The notes under the pieces are model-generated. The model was not told where the DNA came from and ran no database searches. It was given only the letters and a program-made list of their open reading frames with translations. Shown one piece after another: positions 1 through 8,759 of a DNA stretch of 64,000 nt. The stretch is from NCBI RefSeq assembly GCF_000196855.1, contig NC_014319.1, positions 496,001-560,000 of the forward strand, read 5' to 3'. Made by a program: the position numbers and the translations under genes. Each line of letters opens with the position of its first letter. The stretch's first letter is position 1. Source of the stretch: Leuconostoc gasicomitatum LMG 18811 (GTDB lineage Bacteria > Bacillota > Bacilli > Lactobacillales > Lactobacillaceae).

Positions 1-1195
1 CACGACCAAAACCAATAAATTCAGGCGGGATACCAATGGAATAAAATGATCCTGTAAAGTTAATAGCACGGGGGAGCTCAATGCCATCAACTGATCGTGA
101 ATAACCAAGAACGCCAACGTGTTGGCGACGATCGCGACGCTTAGGAAAAGCTTTGAATATAGGTTGCATGTCGGGAATTAATTGATCTAGTGTATCTGCA
201 TAAAATCGAGCAGATTCTTCAGCCACTTCTGCTAGGATTTTTTGATCATTAGCAGAAATTTTTAATGGTTCAGCATTTGGCAGTTTTTCTTTTAACTCTG
301 TGATGGCTTGTTGTACATCTGCCAATGGAAAATCATAACGGAAAGCGGACTGGACAGTCGCAGTGCGTACACCTGGGAATTCTGTGACATAGCGGTCAAT
401 ACGATGTGGTGATAAACCACCACGGAAAATAGCTGAACCTGTTCCAGAAATGGGATAAACATCGATATTTTCTTCTTTTGCAAATTCATGTAATCTTGCA
501 ATGGCAAGTTTATTACCTGTGATTGAACTCATAAATCCAGCAGTTAATGCAGAGTCAGATCCTGCTAAGAAGACACGCAGATATTTTGGTCGAAAACCAA
601 AGTGTTCTTCATGTAATTTGAGGTATTCTTTCAAAATTTCAGGCGCGTGTAATTGGGTATTAAAATCCTCAAACAGAGGAATCATTTCAATATAGGGTGT
701 GTTTTTGTCAGTTTTTGTGAATTCAACTGACTTAAAGTTGGCTAATTTTTCAAACAATATCTGCATTTCAAGTAATTGATCTGCACGTTGTGCCATTGGT
801 AATATGGCTTCAAACAAAGGGCGTTGATCAAATCCAAGATCATGAGCAAAATCCTCTGAACTTAAAATAGCAGTCATTGCTTGCATTAAGCTATAGCCTT
901 TTTCTTCCCAAATATTTGGGAAACGGAAAGTCAGAAATTTATCACGACCAATTTGATTCGTTTTGAAGTAGTCATATTCGGTACTAAATAGGCGATCGAT
1001 GACAGCTGCATCGGCATGCTTACCTTCCCAGTCCCACATGTACTCATCAACGTTTAATTCACTAAAATTTTCAAAAGCTTCATTCATCTCGTTATATGCG
1101 CTGATAAATGGTTGTTGCGAGGCGTCCCAAAATGGTGCATTGGCATTATCAGGATGTTGCGTACCCATAATAGTAGGGAATTTTCGTTGTGTCAT
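1..1195 (-). CDS. ppcA: Phosphoenolpyruvate carboxylase, archaeal type (C-terminus off the window)
   Basis: Carboxylates phosphoenolpyruvate to oxaloacetate, an anaplerotic step in an organism with an incomplete TCA cycle. The 398 visible codons show the family hallmark GTQHPDN near residue 11, the segment FRGGLSPHR in the middle, and KRRDRRQHVGVLGYSR followed by LPRAINF and IGIPPE near the visible end. These belong to the short archaeal-type PEPC (about 500 residues), not the 900-residue bacterial type. Roughly the last 100 residues lie beyond position 1. The start is fixed by GGAG five bases upstream of ATG. An extended -10 box (TGCTAAAAT, minus strand, core at 1229-1224) lies just upstream. 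This PEPC type is known from Leuconostoc and Oenococcus, which supports the taxonomic guess. It ends no visible operon here; its neighbour rnjA has its own terminator. Confidence 0.9.
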   Translation of the reverse strand, partial: MTQRKFPTIMGTQHPDNANAPFWDASQQPFISAYNEMNEAFENFSELNVDEYMWDWEGKHADAAVIDRLFSTEYDYFKTNQIGRDKFLTFRFPNIWEEKGYSLMQAMTAILSSEDFAHDLGFDQRPLFEAILPMAQRADQLLEMQILFEKLANFKSVEFTKTDKNTPYIEMIPLFEDFNTQLHAPEILKEYLKLHEEHFGFRPKYLRVFLAGSDSALTAGFMSSITGNKLAIARLHEFAKEENIDVYPISGTGSAIFRGGLSPHRIDRYVTEFPGVRTATVQSAFRYDFPLADVQQAITELKEKLPNAEPLKISANDQKILAEVAEESARFYADTLDQLIPDMQPIFKAFPKRRDRRQHVGVLGYSRSVDGIELPRAINFTGSFYSIGIPPEFIGFGR

Positions 1196-1360
1196 GACGG
1201 CTCCTTTGTTTTGTACTTATACTATTTTAGCATACTGATAGGCGTTTAAAAATGGCAATTTGAATTTTTATATAATAAAATACGTGAAAATCGAAAGAAT
1301 GTTCGGAAATTATGATATTACTTGTCATATAATCAGCTGTTGGATTAGATAAAATATGAA

Positions 1361-1393
1361 CAAAAAAGCCAAGCACTGAATGAAAAGTGCTTG
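1361..1393 (-). terminator. Intrinsic terminator of rpoY-rnjA
   Basis: Arms CAAGCACT (1370-1377) and AGTGCTTG (1386-1393) form a perfect 8-bp stem with an 8-nt loop. Read on the minus strand it lies just after the rnjA stop codon and is followed by six T residues (complement of 1362-1367). Confidence 0.85.
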
Positions 1394-1402
1394 ACTACTT
1401 AT

Positions 1403-3085
1403 TCAAATCATAATTAACATTGGTAAGACCATAGGTTTACGTGCAGTCTCTTTATATAAAAATCTAGAAAGATCATCAATAACCGCTTGACGAATATCTG
1501 CTTCGTTAACATTTGGATTACTCATCACACGACGCATTGTTCCAAAAATAACACGGCGGCCTTCATTAATCAAATCACCAGATTCACGCATGTAAACGAA
1601 TCCACGAGATAAAATATCTGGACCAGACAAAATTTCTTTTTCTTTTAAATCAATTGTTGCAGTTACGACAACTAAGCCGTCCTGAGACAATTTTTGACGA
1701 TCATGTAATACAACTGAACCAATATCTCCGATACCCGATCCATCAATGTAGGTATCGTCACCGGGAAAATGACCAGCAACACGGGCATTTTCGCCATCTA
1801 AAGCCAAAACATCACCATTTTCTAAAATAAAAGTGTGATCTTTTGGCACATCAAGTTCTTGCGCTAATGATGCATGAACCTTAAGCATACGATACTCACC
1901 GTGGACCGGCATGAAGAATTTTGGTTTCATCAAGGCAATCATCAATTTTTCTTCTTCTTGACCACCGTGACCAGATGTGTGGATGTTATTGACTTTACCA
2001 TAAATAACATTAGCGCCGCCTTCTTCTAACTTATTGATTACTTGATTGACGGAAGCTGTATTACCAGGGATAGGTGAGGAAGAAAAAATAACGTTATCTT
2101 TAGGCTTTAGACGAATTTGTTTATGAGTTCCTTCAGCAATTCGCGCTAAAGCTGCCATTGGTTCACCTTGAGAACCAGTGGATAAGATTAATAACTCATC
2201 ATCTGGAATATGTTTGATTTCTGATTGCTCAACAAGCATATTATCTGGGATATTCAAATAACCTAGCGCGCGACCGTTAGTTACAGCTGATTCCATTGAA
2301 CGACCAAAGACAGCAATTTTACGACCATGTGCAATGGCAGCATCAGTTGCCATACGAACACGATTCATATTAGAAGCGAATGTAGCAAAAATAATGCGGC
2401 CATGTTCAATTTTATCAAAAATACGATTGACTGATTTGGCGACCCAAGCTTCTGATTTTGTCCATTCAGGACGTTCAGCGTTAGTTGAATCACTCATCAT
2501 GAGTAAGACACCATTTTCGCCAATACGAGCCATTGACCAGAGGTTAGGTGGCTGTTTTGTTGTGGGTGTCAGATCAAATTTAAAATCACCGGTCTCAACA
2601 ATTGTACCAACAGGGGTATGGATAGCAACACCAAACACATCAGGTATTGAGTGCGTTGTTCGGAAAAATTCAACACTTAATTTATCAAACTCAAGTACTG
2701 AACCATCTGTAATTTCGTGCAGCTCAACACGATTTAACATTTGCTTTTCTTCAAGTTTATTCTTGATCAAAGCCATGGCTAAAGGACCAGCATAGACTGG
2801 AACATTAACTGATTGTAAAAAGTAGGAGATGGCACCGATATGGTCTTCGTGTCCGTGCGTAATAACCAATGCCTTGACGCGATCGATGTTGTCGACTAAA
2901 TAAGTATAGTCAGGAATAACATAGTCAATGCCGAGTAAATCATCTTCCGGGAACTTAATACCCGCGTCGACGACAATGATTTCATTTTGATACTCAATAC
3001 CGTATGTGTTCTTACCGATCTCGCCTAATCCACCTAGCGCATATACTGCGACTTCATTAGGTTTAATATCTACAGAATATGTCAT
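1403..3085 (-). CDS. rnjA: Ribonuclease J1
   Basis: Metallo-beta-lactamase/beta-CASP ribonuclease with 5'-3' exonuclease and endonuclease activity, central to mRNA decay and rRNA maturation in Firmicutes. The 560-residue length is normal. The zinc-binding motif HGHEDH is intact at residues 77-82, which favours catalytically active J1 over the degenerate J2 paralogue. Further family segments are SDSTNAERPEWTKSE, the beta-CASP region and the C-terminal RGFVYMRESGDLINEGR. The start sits 2 bases after the stop of rpoY, with no clear Shine-Dalgarno, so translation is probably coupled to rpoY. The rpoY-rnjA pair is a conserved arrangement in Bacilli and identifies which RNase J this is. Confidence 0.96.
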   Translation of the reverse strand: MTYSVDIKPNEVAVYALGGLGEIGKNTYGIEYQNEIIVVDAGIKFPEDDLLGIDYVIPDYTYLVDNIDRVKALVITHGHEDHIGAISYFLQSVNVPVYAGPLAMALIKNKLEEKQMLNRVELHEITDGSVLEFDKLSVEFFRTTHSIPDVFGVAIHTPVGTIVETGDFKFDLTPTTKQPPNLWSMARIGENGVLLMMSDSTNAERPEWTKSEAWVAKSVNRIFDKIEHGRIIFATFASNMNRVRMATDAAIAHGRKIAVFGRSMESAVTNGRALGYLNIPDNMLVEQSEIKHIPDDELLILSTGSQGEPMAALARIAEGTHKQIRLKPKDNVIFSSSPIPGNTASVNQVINKLEEGGANVIYGKVNNIHTSGHGGQEEEKLMIALMKPKFFMPVHGEYRMLKVHASLAQELDVPKDHTFILENGDVLALDGENARVAGHFPGDDTYIDGSGIGDIGSVVLHDRQKLSQDGLVVVTATIDLKEKEILSGPDILSRGFVYMRESGDLINEGRRVIFGTMRRVMSNPNVNEADIRQAVIDDLSRFLYKETARKPMVLPMLIMI

Positions 3086-3087
3086 AA

Positions 3088-3300
3088 TTAGAATGTTGTA
3101 ATTTCGAAGTCAGGGTTGGCTTTTTCGTAAGTTAATGCCTTATCTGTTAATTCTTCGATAGCTTCCACATTATAAGTTGTGTTTTCTTCAATAATTTCCC
3201 GTGCTTGTGGCAAACTGTCTGCCGTTAAGTAGAGTGAAACCGTTGTTTCACGCTTGGGATTGCGTTCTGGGTGTTCTTGGTAATAAACTTTGTAAATCAT
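3088..3300 (-). CDS. rpoY: RNA polymerase epsilon subunit
   Basis: A 70-residue protein of the RpoY (former DUF1447) family, a small accessory subunit of Firmicutes RNA polymerase. The sequence starts MIYKVYYQEHPERNPKRETT and ends FEITTF, both typical of the family. GGAGG four bases before ATG supports the start. It is the first gene of a two-gene unit with rnjA, as in Bacillus and streptococci. The promoter lies in the 150-bp divergent region shared with the LOG-family gene; a TTGACA is present on the minus strand (3397-3392), but I could not place a convincing -10 at the right distance. Confidence 0.92.
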   Translation of the reverse strand: MIYKVYYQEHPERNPKRETTVSLYLTADSLPQAREIIEENTTYNVEAIEELTDKALTYEKANPDFEITTF

Positions 3301-3454
3301 AATGCCTCCAAAATATAGTAGTTTAATTTAATTTTTCACGAACGAAAACCTATATAATAGTGTACCACATAGCTTATACAAACGGGGGAATTGTCAAAAT
3401 TATTGCTTGATTATTGTGTATAATATTGTTAGATTTATAGAAAGGAATAATCAA

Positions 3455-4030
3455 ATGACAGTTCAATCTATTGCCGTTTTCATGGGCGCACAATTTGGAA
3501 ATGATCCAGAATATACTATAATAGCCGAGAAGCTTGGCCAATTAATTGCTGAAAAGAAATTAAAATTGGTTTATGGTGGCGGTAGGGATGGTTTAATGGG
3601 GGCAACTGCGCTCAGCACAATGGCCCACGGTGGCGAGGTTATTGGCATAACCCCAAACAATCTCGCCGAAGATGCCATTTCACCAGAGCAAGTGACGCGG
3701 TTAATTGAGGTTGATAGTATGTCAGAACGTAAAGACCTTATGATGCGCTATGCGGATGCTTTTGTTGTGCTTCCAGGTGGTTTTGGTACTTTAGAAGAAT
3801 TGGCACAAGTACTGAGTTGGGCAAAGATAGGCTTACATGATAAGCCACTTGTCTTATTAAACATTAATGGTTTTTATGATAGTTTATGGGCTTGGCTAAA
3901 AGAAACTGTGACCAAAGGTTTTGTAGCTGAACACGAATTACAACATGTACAGCTCTTTGACAATATTGATGATACATTAATCTATATTAATCAATTTAAC
4001 GTGCTAATCCATGAAACAAACGACTATTAA
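3455..4030 (+). CDS. LOG-family protein (TIGR00730; cytokinin riboside 5'-monophosphate phosphoribohydrolase type)
   Basis: A 191-residue Rossmann-like hydrolase of the LOG family, once annotated as lysine decarboxylase. In plants and some bacteria LOG proteins cleave ribose 5-phosphate from nucleotide monophosphates. The two signature segments are present: GGGRDGLMG (about residues 44-52) and PGGFGTLEEL (about residues 105-114), which contain the catalytic Arg/Glu region. I chose ATG 3455 because GAAAGGA lies 6-7 bases upstream and the family fold begins right after it; an in-frame ATG at 3407 has no ribosome-binding site. The gene precedes a MarR regulator by 22 bp, so the two may be cotranscribed. 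The true substrate in lactic acid bacteria is not known to me. Confidence 0.88.
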   Translation: MTVQSIAVFMGAQFGNDPEYTIIAEKLGQLIAEKKLKLVYGGGRDGLMGATALSTMAHGGEVIGITPNNLAEDAISPEQVTRLIEVDSMSERKDLMMRYADAFVVLPGGFGTLEELAQVLSWAKIGLHDKPLVLLNINGFYDSLWAWLKETVTKGFVAEHELQHVQLFDNIDDTLIYINQFNVLIHETNDY

Positions 4031-4052
4031 TTGTGTATGAGTAGGAGAAAAA

Positions 4053-4517
4053 ATGGTGAATTCTGATTTAATGGCTGAGTTTATTAGTGTCTATATGTCA
4101 TCACTAAAAAATTTAGAGAAGTTAATTTCACAACCAACAAGTCAGTTTGGTATATCTTTTGAACAATGGTTAATTATGACTGCAGTGGTGAATAGTGATC
4201 AGGACAAGCTACTAACGATGACCAAAATTGCCGCCGAGCGTGGCGTGACAAAGGGCGCAATCGCGCGACAACTTAAACCGTTGTTTGAACAAGGCTACCT
4301 TGAGCAAGTGCGAGATGAGCAGGATCATAGACGTATTTTATTAAACGCAACACTTGAGGGGCAACGCGTGGAATCAATTATTACACGATGTGTGAACAGT
4401 CGTTTTAATGGTTGGCTGGATACATACGGCTTAGTTGAGGGACAGGCATTATTAAGTACATTACGTCGATTAGACGCATTGATTGTGCAACCAGAATTAA
4501 ATAAAGAGAAACATTGA
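4053..4517 (+). CDS. MarR-family transcriptional regulator
   Basis: A 154-residue winged-helix regulator. The DNA-binding core is visible as LLTMTKIAAERGVTKGAIAR, then LKPLFEQGYLEQVRDEQDHRRI, which is the recognition helix and the wing with the conserved DxRxxxI-like pattern (DEQDHRRI). Helices at both ends should form the dimer interface. AGGAG lies six bases before the ATG. It follows the LOG-family gene closely and may be in the same transcript. Ligand and targets cannot be read from the sequence. Confidence 0.88.
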   Translation: MVNSDLMAEFISVYMSSLKNLEKLISQPTSQFGISFEQWLIMTAVVNSDQDKLLTMTKIAAERGVTKGAIARQLKPLFEQGYLEQVRDEQDHRRILLNATLEGQRVESIITRCVNSRFNGWLDTYGLVEGQALLSTLRRLDALIVQPELNKEKH

Positions 4518-4621
4518 TATATCAACATATTTGTGGTAGAATTCTATCTTGTGTGAAGACTGCAAATATAGCAGTTTTCTGTTATAATAAACTATATTAT
4601 TAATAAAAGAGGATATTAATC

Positions 4622-5182
4622 ATGGCTATTGGCATGAATGATTTAAAAAATGGTTTGACAATTGAGTATACAAACGGTTTATGGCGTGTTTTGGACTTCC
4701 AACACGTGAAGCCTGGTAAGGGTGGTGCTTTTGTTCGTTCAAAGTTGAAGAACTTACGTACTGGTGCTGTTAATGAAGTGACATTCCGTCCTGGAGATAA
4801 GTTTGAACAGGCAGACATTACAACACGTCCTATGTCTTATTTGTATGCTGAAAACGATGGTCGTGTTTTCATGGATGTTGAAACATATGAACAAGTCAAT
4901 TTGCCAGATGATAAGATTGCATCAGCCTTAAAGTTTTTGCTTGAAGGTATGGAAGTCAAGGTTACGATGTATGGTAACGAAATTCTTGGTGCTGAATTGC
5001 CATCAACAGTACCCTTGAAAATTACTGAAACACAACCCGGTATTAAAGGTGCAACTGCAACCGGTTCAGGGAAGCCAGCAACTTTGGAAACAGGCGCAAC
5101 TATAACAGTGCCTGATTTTATTAACGAAGGTGAAACAATCATCGTCAATACAGAAGACGGTGCATATAAAGGCCGTGCTTAA
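4622..5182 (+). CDS. efp: Translation elongation factor P
   Basis: EF-P relieves ribosomes stalled at polyproline stretches. The 186 residues match the family length, with the KOW-like N-terminal domain followed by two OB domains. The loop [10 protein letters not shown] places a lysine at residue 33, the position modified in other Firmicutes. GAGGATA before ATG gives the start. A TATAAT box at 4583-4588 lies 33 bp upstream. The order efp, Asp23-like gene, nusB is conserved in Bacilli, though two hairpins separate efp from the next gene here. Confidence 0.97.
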   Translation: MAIGMNDLKNGLTIEYTNGLWRVLDFQHVKPGKGGAFVRSKLKNLRTGAVNEVTFRPGDKFEQADITTRPMSYLYAENDGRVFMDVETYEQVNLPDDKIASALKFLLEGMEVKVTMYGNEILGAELPSTVPLKITETQPGIKGATATGSGKPATLETGATITVPDFINEGETIIVNTEDGAYKGRA

Positions 5183-5190
5183 TAAAAAAG

Positions 5191-5220
5191 CATGACATTA
5201 AAACGTCATGTATTTAATTT
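5191..5220 (+). terminator. Probable terminator after efp
   Basis: CATGAC (5191-5196) and GTCATG (5205-5210) form a 6-bp stem with an 8-nt loop, followed by a T-rich but interrupted tract. A modest terminator; some read-through to the downstream genes is possible. Confidence 0.55.
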
Positions 5221-5257
5221 TACAGTATGAGTGTTTGAGTAATAGGGAACACGTCTC

Positions 5258-5288
5258 AAAAAGTTCCCCCTGTGGAACTTTTTATTTT
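5258..5288 (+). terminator. Second terminator-like hairpin between efp and the Asp23-like gene
   Basis: AAAAGTTCC (5258-5266) and GGAACTTTT (5274-5282) make a perfect 9-bp stem with a 7-nt loop and a T run, 26 bp before the ATG of the next gene. It could end transcripts from efp or act as an attenuator in the leader of the Asp23-like gene. Confidence 0.6.
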
Positions 5289-5313
5289 AAAGAATATTTT
5301 CGAGGATTAAATA

Positions 5314-5778
5314 ATGGCCAGAGAAATTAAGCGTAATAAGCAGACTGCAAAAAACATTATATTGGCAACTGAAAATTCAGTTGTTGGTGGAACGACACAA
5401 GTAACGCCAGAAGTCATCGAAGTGGTTGCCCAAATTGCGACGCAAGAGGTACCTGGTGTTTATTCAATGCGAGGCACATTGTCAGATCGCTTTACAAATG
5501 CATTTGGATCTAACGCACGTGGAAAAGGTGTAGAATTATCCCATACTGAGGAAGGCTTAGTCATTGACGCCTATGTCTTTTTGCAGTATGGGGTTGTTGT
5601 GCCCAAAGTTGCGCTTGAAATTCAACATGCAATTCAATCTCAGATTTCATCAATGACGGATTTGCAGGTCACTCAAATAAATGTTCACGTGACTGGTATT
5701 GTACCAGAAAAAATTTCTAGTAGCATTGATCCTGATAATTTATTTGGTGAATCTGGTACAACTGAGGTAGTTAAGTAA
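5314..5778 (+). CDS. Asp23/Gls24-family envelope stress protein (YqhY-like)
   Basis: A 154-residue Asp23/Gls24 protein. The family core runs from about residue 25 (VTPEVIEVVAQIATQEVPGVYSM) through GKGVELSH and LVIDAYVFLQYGVVVPKVALEIQ to INVHVTGIV. Members are abundant soluble proteins linked to envelope stress or, for YqhY, to acetyl-CoA carboxylase regulation in Bacillus. Its place directly before nusB, with overlapping stop and start codons, is the conserved position of yqhY. CGAGGA eight bases before ATG supports the start. The precise role is an inference from gene order. Confidence 0.88.
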   Translation: MAREIKRNKQTAKNIILATENSVVGGTTQVTPEVIEVVAQIATQEVPGVYSMRGTLSDRFTNAFGSNARGKGVELSHTEEGLVIDAYVFLQYGVVVPKVALEIQHAIQSQISSMTDLQVTQINVHVTGIVPEKISSSIDPDNLFGESGTTEVVK

Positions 5779-6194
5779 TGTCTAATTTGACACGGCACGA
5801 ATCACGTCAAGCAGCGTTTCAAGTTCTGTTTGCGTTAGAAAAAGATCCAAAAAGTAATAACATTGATAAACTATATGACATTGTGTTGGAAGGCAAAGAT
5901 TATGATGATTACCTGCCACGACTAGTTAATGGTGTTTTGGGTACAAAATCAGAATTAGACGAGCAAATTACTGCCCATTTAGCGAATGGATGGGCAATTA
6001 ATCGTATTAATAAAGCTGATCTTATTATTTTACGGTTGGCAATATATGAGCTATTAAATAATTTGGTTCCTTATAAGGTGGCCATTGATGAAGCTCTGAT
6101 ATTAACTAAAACTTTTTCGGATGAAGAAAGTCGTAAGTTTGTTAATGGCTTGTTGAAAAACTTTACACCAGCAGTTGCACCAAAAGTTGAGTAA
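5778..6194 (+). CDS. nusB: Transcription antitermination protein NusB
   Basis: NusB binds boxA RNA with S10 (NusE) and supports rRNA antitermination. The 138 residues begin SNLTRHESRQAAFQVLFALE, the typical N-terminal helix, and contain NRINKADLIILRLAIYELL and VAIDEALILTKTFSDEESRKFVNGLL, the conserved helical core. The start codon overlaps the stop of the preceding gene (TAATG), so translation is coupled. A terminator follows directly. Confidence 0.95.
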   Translation: MSNLTRHESRQAAFQVLFALEKDPKSNNIDKLYDIVLEGKDYDDYLPRLVNGVLGTKSELDEQITAHLANGWAINRINKADLIILRLAIYELLNNLVPYKVAIDEALILTKTFSDEESRKFVNGLLKNFTPAVAPKVE

Positions 6195-6202
6195 GTCATT
6201 AT

Positions 6203-6224
6203 AAGTCGCATGGCGGCTTTTTTT
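6203..6224 (+). terminator. Intrinsic terminator after nusB
   Basis: AAGTCGC (6203-6209) pairs with GCGGCTT (6213-6219, one G-T pair) over a 3-nt loop, followed by seven T residues. Confidence 0.85.
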
Positions 6225-6310
6225 CTTAATGACATTCAAATATTAAATGATGATTTTATGATTGAAAAATAGCGAATGGTTCATTGATTACGCCCTAAAT
6301 ATCTAAAAAT

Positions 6311-6413
6311 AGGAGGAATAGCTCGGAGAACTGTTTGCAAGACGTTGTATAACGAATAGTAATGTTTGTTTTCTAAAAACGTTAACGCATAGCTTCTTTG
6401 TGCATTTTAAAAT
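6311..6413 (+). promoter_or_regulatory. Bridged ribosome-binding site of tatD (Shine-Dalgarno, structured insert, start)
   Basis: A perfect AGGAGG (6311-6316) is 97 nt from the tatD ATG. The intervening RNA is closed by GCTCGGAGAA (6321-6330) with TTCTTTGTGC (6394-6403): nine of ten positions pair, two as G-U, one U-U mismatch. Inside are CGTT/AACG (6343-6346/6351-6354) and GTTTT/AAAAC (6368-6372/6376-6380). Folded, the Shine-Dalgarno would be about 14 nt from ATG. No other ribosome-binding site is near the start. No AUG, GUG or UUG lies at working distance from AGGAGG. Confidence 0.6.
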
Positions 6414-7211
6414 ATGGCAATTTATGATTTAACAAAAACACCGGCAGATAGTTATGATACGCATACGCACTTAAATGATGATAAATTATTTCACGATGTG
6501 CCAGCTTATATTGGTCGTGCACATGAGTTTCGCGTGATGGAAATGAATATTGTTGGTTATGATGCTAAAGGCAATGAAAGAGCTTTAGAAATTGCACAAG
6601 CACATGATAATATCTATGCAGTTTTGGGCTTTCAACCAGAAGACACCGGCGATTTTGATGCTGTTGCTGCTGAAAAGTTAGAAAAGCAATTGCAACAAAG
6701 TAAAGTGGTTGGTGTCGGTGAAACCGGTTTGGATTATTATTGGGAGACAACAGCACACGATGTTCAAAAAAAAGCTTTTCAAACACATTTAGCATTGGCT
6801 AAAAAGTATGATTTACCAATTATTATTCATAACCGTGATGCATTTGAAGATGTTTACGCCATGTTGAAAGATAGCGGGGTCACAAAAGGCGTAATGCATA
6901 GTTTTTCTGGTACACCAGAACAGGCAATGGCGTTTGTTAATTTGGGGATGCATATCTCATTTAGTGGTGTCGTGACATTTAAAAAAGCTGAAGATGTCCG
7001 TGAAGCAGCCAAATCTGTACCCTTAAACCGTCTATTAGTTGAAACTGATGCGCCATATTTAGCACCAACGCCATTTAGAGGAAAAGATAATGAACCGGCA
7101 CTTGTAAAATACATTGTTGATTCGTTGGCAGAAACGCTTAATATGACACCAAAAGAAATATCAGATATCACACGTCAAAACGCGCATCGTCTTTTCTTAA
7201 ATCATGATTGA
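6414..7211 (+). CDS. tatD: TatD-family metal-dependent DNase
   Basis: A 265-residue TIM-barrel hydrolase of the TatD/YabD family, a Mg-dependent 3'-5' exonuclease acting on DNA and possibly RNA. Metal ligands are visible: DTHTHL (about residues 15-20), VGETGLDYYW, IIHNRDAF, MHSFSGT and VETDAPYLAP. ATG 6414 is supported by homology from the first residues, but its only good Shine-Dalgarno is 97 nt upstream across a predicted structure. It starts the conserved tatD-rnmV-rsmA-veg series and overlaps rnmV by 8 bp. Confidence 0.95.
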   Translation: MAIYDLTKTPADSYDTHTHLNDDKLFHDVPAYIGRAHEFRVMEMNIVGYDAKGNERALEIAQAHDNIYAVLGFQPEDTGDFDAVAAEKLEKQLQQSKVVGVGETGLDYYWETTAHDVQKKAFQTHLALAKKYDLPIIIHNRDAFEDVYAMLKDSGVTKGVMHSFSGTPEQAMAFVNLGMHISFSGVVTFKKAEDVREAAKSVPLNRLLVETDAPYLAPTPFRGKDNEPALVKYIVDSLAETLNMTPKEISDITRQNAHRLFLNHD

Positions 7212-7764
7212 ACGACCACATATTAATGAAATGATTGTTGTCGAAGGTAAATCTGACACACAAAATTTAGCCCGTGCAGTAGTTGCTGATACAATTGAAA
7301 CTGGTGGTAGTGCTGTTAATGGCGATGCTATCAAGCGTGCGCAATATGCAGCAAAAACACGTGGTGTCATTATTCTAACGGATCCTGACTTTAATGGGCA
7401 ACGTATTCGTCAAATTATGACCACAGCCGTCCCTTTAGCGAAGCAGGCATATATTACGCAAAGTGAGGGTCGCGCGCAGAAAGATAATTGGCATAAGTCT
7501 CTGGGCGTCGAACATGCTGAACCAAATATACTACGGCAAGCATTAGCATTTGTTATGACGCCTAAAATTGATATAGTAACTGATGTAGATCAGCAATTTT
7601 TGATACAAAGTGGGCTATTAAATGGTCAAGATGCTCGAAAGCGTCGCGAAATAGTTGGTGAGTCATTACATATTGGTTATACAAATGGTAAACAATTGTT
7701 AAAACGTGTGCAGCAATTTGGAATTACGCAGGCACAAATTTTGACAGTATTGAAAGGTAAGTGA
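7204..7764 (+). CDS. rnmV: Ribonuclease M5
   Basis: RNase M5 makes the final cuts of 5S rRNA precursor. The 186-residue protein opens with the Toprim domain: IVVEGKSDT with the catalytic Glu, then ILTDPDFNGQRIR with the DxD-type motif. It overlaps the end of tatD by 8 bp and lacks a strong Shine-Dalgarno, so it is probably translated by coupling. It is followed within 5 bp by rsmA, as in Bacillus. Confidence 0.95.
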   Translation: MIERPHINEMIVVEGKSDTQNLARAVVADTIETGGSAVNGDAIKRAQYAAKTRGVIILTDPDFNGQRIRQIMTTAVPLAKQAYITQSEGRAQKDNWHKSLGVEHAEPNILRQALAFVMTPKIDIVTDVDQQFLIQSGLLNGQDARKRREIVGESLHIGYTNGKQLLKRVQQFGITQAQILTVLKGK

Positions 7765-7768
7765 CTAA

Positions 7769-8656
7769 ATGGCAGAGATAATAGATATTGCAAATCCAAC
7801 ACGAACACAAGCAATTTTAAATGCATATGGTTTGCATGCTAAGAAAAAATTCGGACAAAATTTTTTAACTGACTTAGATGTGTTGCATGGGATTGTTGAT
7901 ACTGCAGATATAACGAATGAAGATTATGTTATTGAAATTGGACCAGGAATTGGATCTTTAACCGAACAAATAGCACGCGCAGCAAAAAAAGTCCTAGCTT
8001 TTGAAATTGATACACAAATGGTCAAAGTTTTAGGGGAAACCTTAAAAGACTATGATAATGTTAAGGTCATTTCAGGTGATATTTTAGAGATGAACTTGCC
8101 TCAAATTATTACCGAAGAATTTGGTGAAACGGCTCATGTTAAAGTGGTTGCAAACTTACCTTATTACATAACGACACCAATTTTGATGCAGTTATTGCGT
8201 ACTAACATTACATGGGATAATATTGTGGTCATGATGCAGCGTGAAGTAGCTGATCGATTAAATGCTGAAGTGGGAACAAAAGCTTATGGGGTACTAACTT
8301 TAACGGTTCAGTATTTTGCAAATGCTCAGTTAGCGATAGAAGTGCCGGCAACAGCGTTTAATCCAGCGCCTAAAGTTGAATCAGCAGTAGTCAAATTGAC
8401 ACCGTTAGTACCGCAAGTTATTGTTGACCAACCTGAGAGATTATTTGGTGTGATTAAAGGTAGTTTTTCACATCGGCGTAAAAGCCTTTGGAATAACATG
8501 TTGCAAACTTATGGCAAAGACACATATATTAAGGAAAAAATAACAGCAGCCTTAAAACAAGCGACTATTGATCCATCCATACGTGCAGAACGTTTAGATT
8601 TAACACAATTAACAACATTATATCTAGCTTTACGTGAACAAGAGTTAACGCAATAA
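7769..8656 (+). CDS. rsmA: 16S rRNA dimethyladenosine transferase RsmA (KsgA)
   Basis: Dimethylates two adjacent adenosines in helix 45 of 16S rRNA; loss gives kasugamycin resistance. The 295 residues show KKFGQNFL near residue 27, the SAM-binding VIEIGPGIGSLTEQIA, and the catalytic NLPYYITTPIL. AAAGG about 10 bases upstream marks the start. Last member of a tight tatD-rnmV-rsmA unit. It is followed by an 8-bp inverted repeat ACTGTATA/TATACAGT (8656-8663/8686-8693). Confidence 0.97.
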   Translation: MAEIIDIANPTRTQAILNAYGLHAKKKFGQNFLTDLDVLHGIVDTADITNEDYVIEIGPGIGSLTEQIARAAKKVLAFEIDTQMVKVLGETLKDYDNVKVISGDILEMNLPQIITEEFGETAHVKVVANLPYYITTPILMQLLRTNITWDNIVVMMQREVADRLNAEVGTKAYGVLTLTVQYFANAQLAIEVPATAFNPAPKVESAVVKLTPLVPQVIVDQPERLFGVIKGSFSHRRKSLWNNMLQTYGKDTYIKEKITAALKQATIDPSIRAERLDLTQLTTLYLALREQELTQ

Positions 8657-8696
8657 CTGTATATTTTTTCATTATTTAGTTTGATTATACAGTCGA

Positions 8697-8734
8697 GTTT
8701 GCAATTAAAGCTTATTTGTGTTATACTTAAATAA
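8697..8734 (+). promoter_or_regulatory. Promoter of veg
   Basis: TTGCAA, a 17-bp spacer, then TATACT preceded by TGT (extended -10), just upstream of veg. This is close to consensus; the veg promoter is also strong in Bacillus. Confidence 0.7.
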
Positions 8735-8759
8735 GTTTTTCACGAAAGGTGGTATAAAA

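Noticed and set aside
2334-2795. A 153-codon plus-strand frame inside rnjA
   Set aside because: Antisense to the conserved RNase J catalytic region; no ribosome-binding site and no recognisable protein.
3407-3454. N-terminal extension of the LOG-family protein
   Set aside because: The upstream ATG overlaps the promoter region and has no Shine-Dalgarno, while ATG 3455 has one and matches the family start.
6311-6413. Self-splicing intron or mobile insertion between Shine-Dalgarno and start
   Set aside because: The inserts are too short, differ in sequence between genes, and lack group I or II core motifs or flanking duplications. Structured RNA spacer is simpler.
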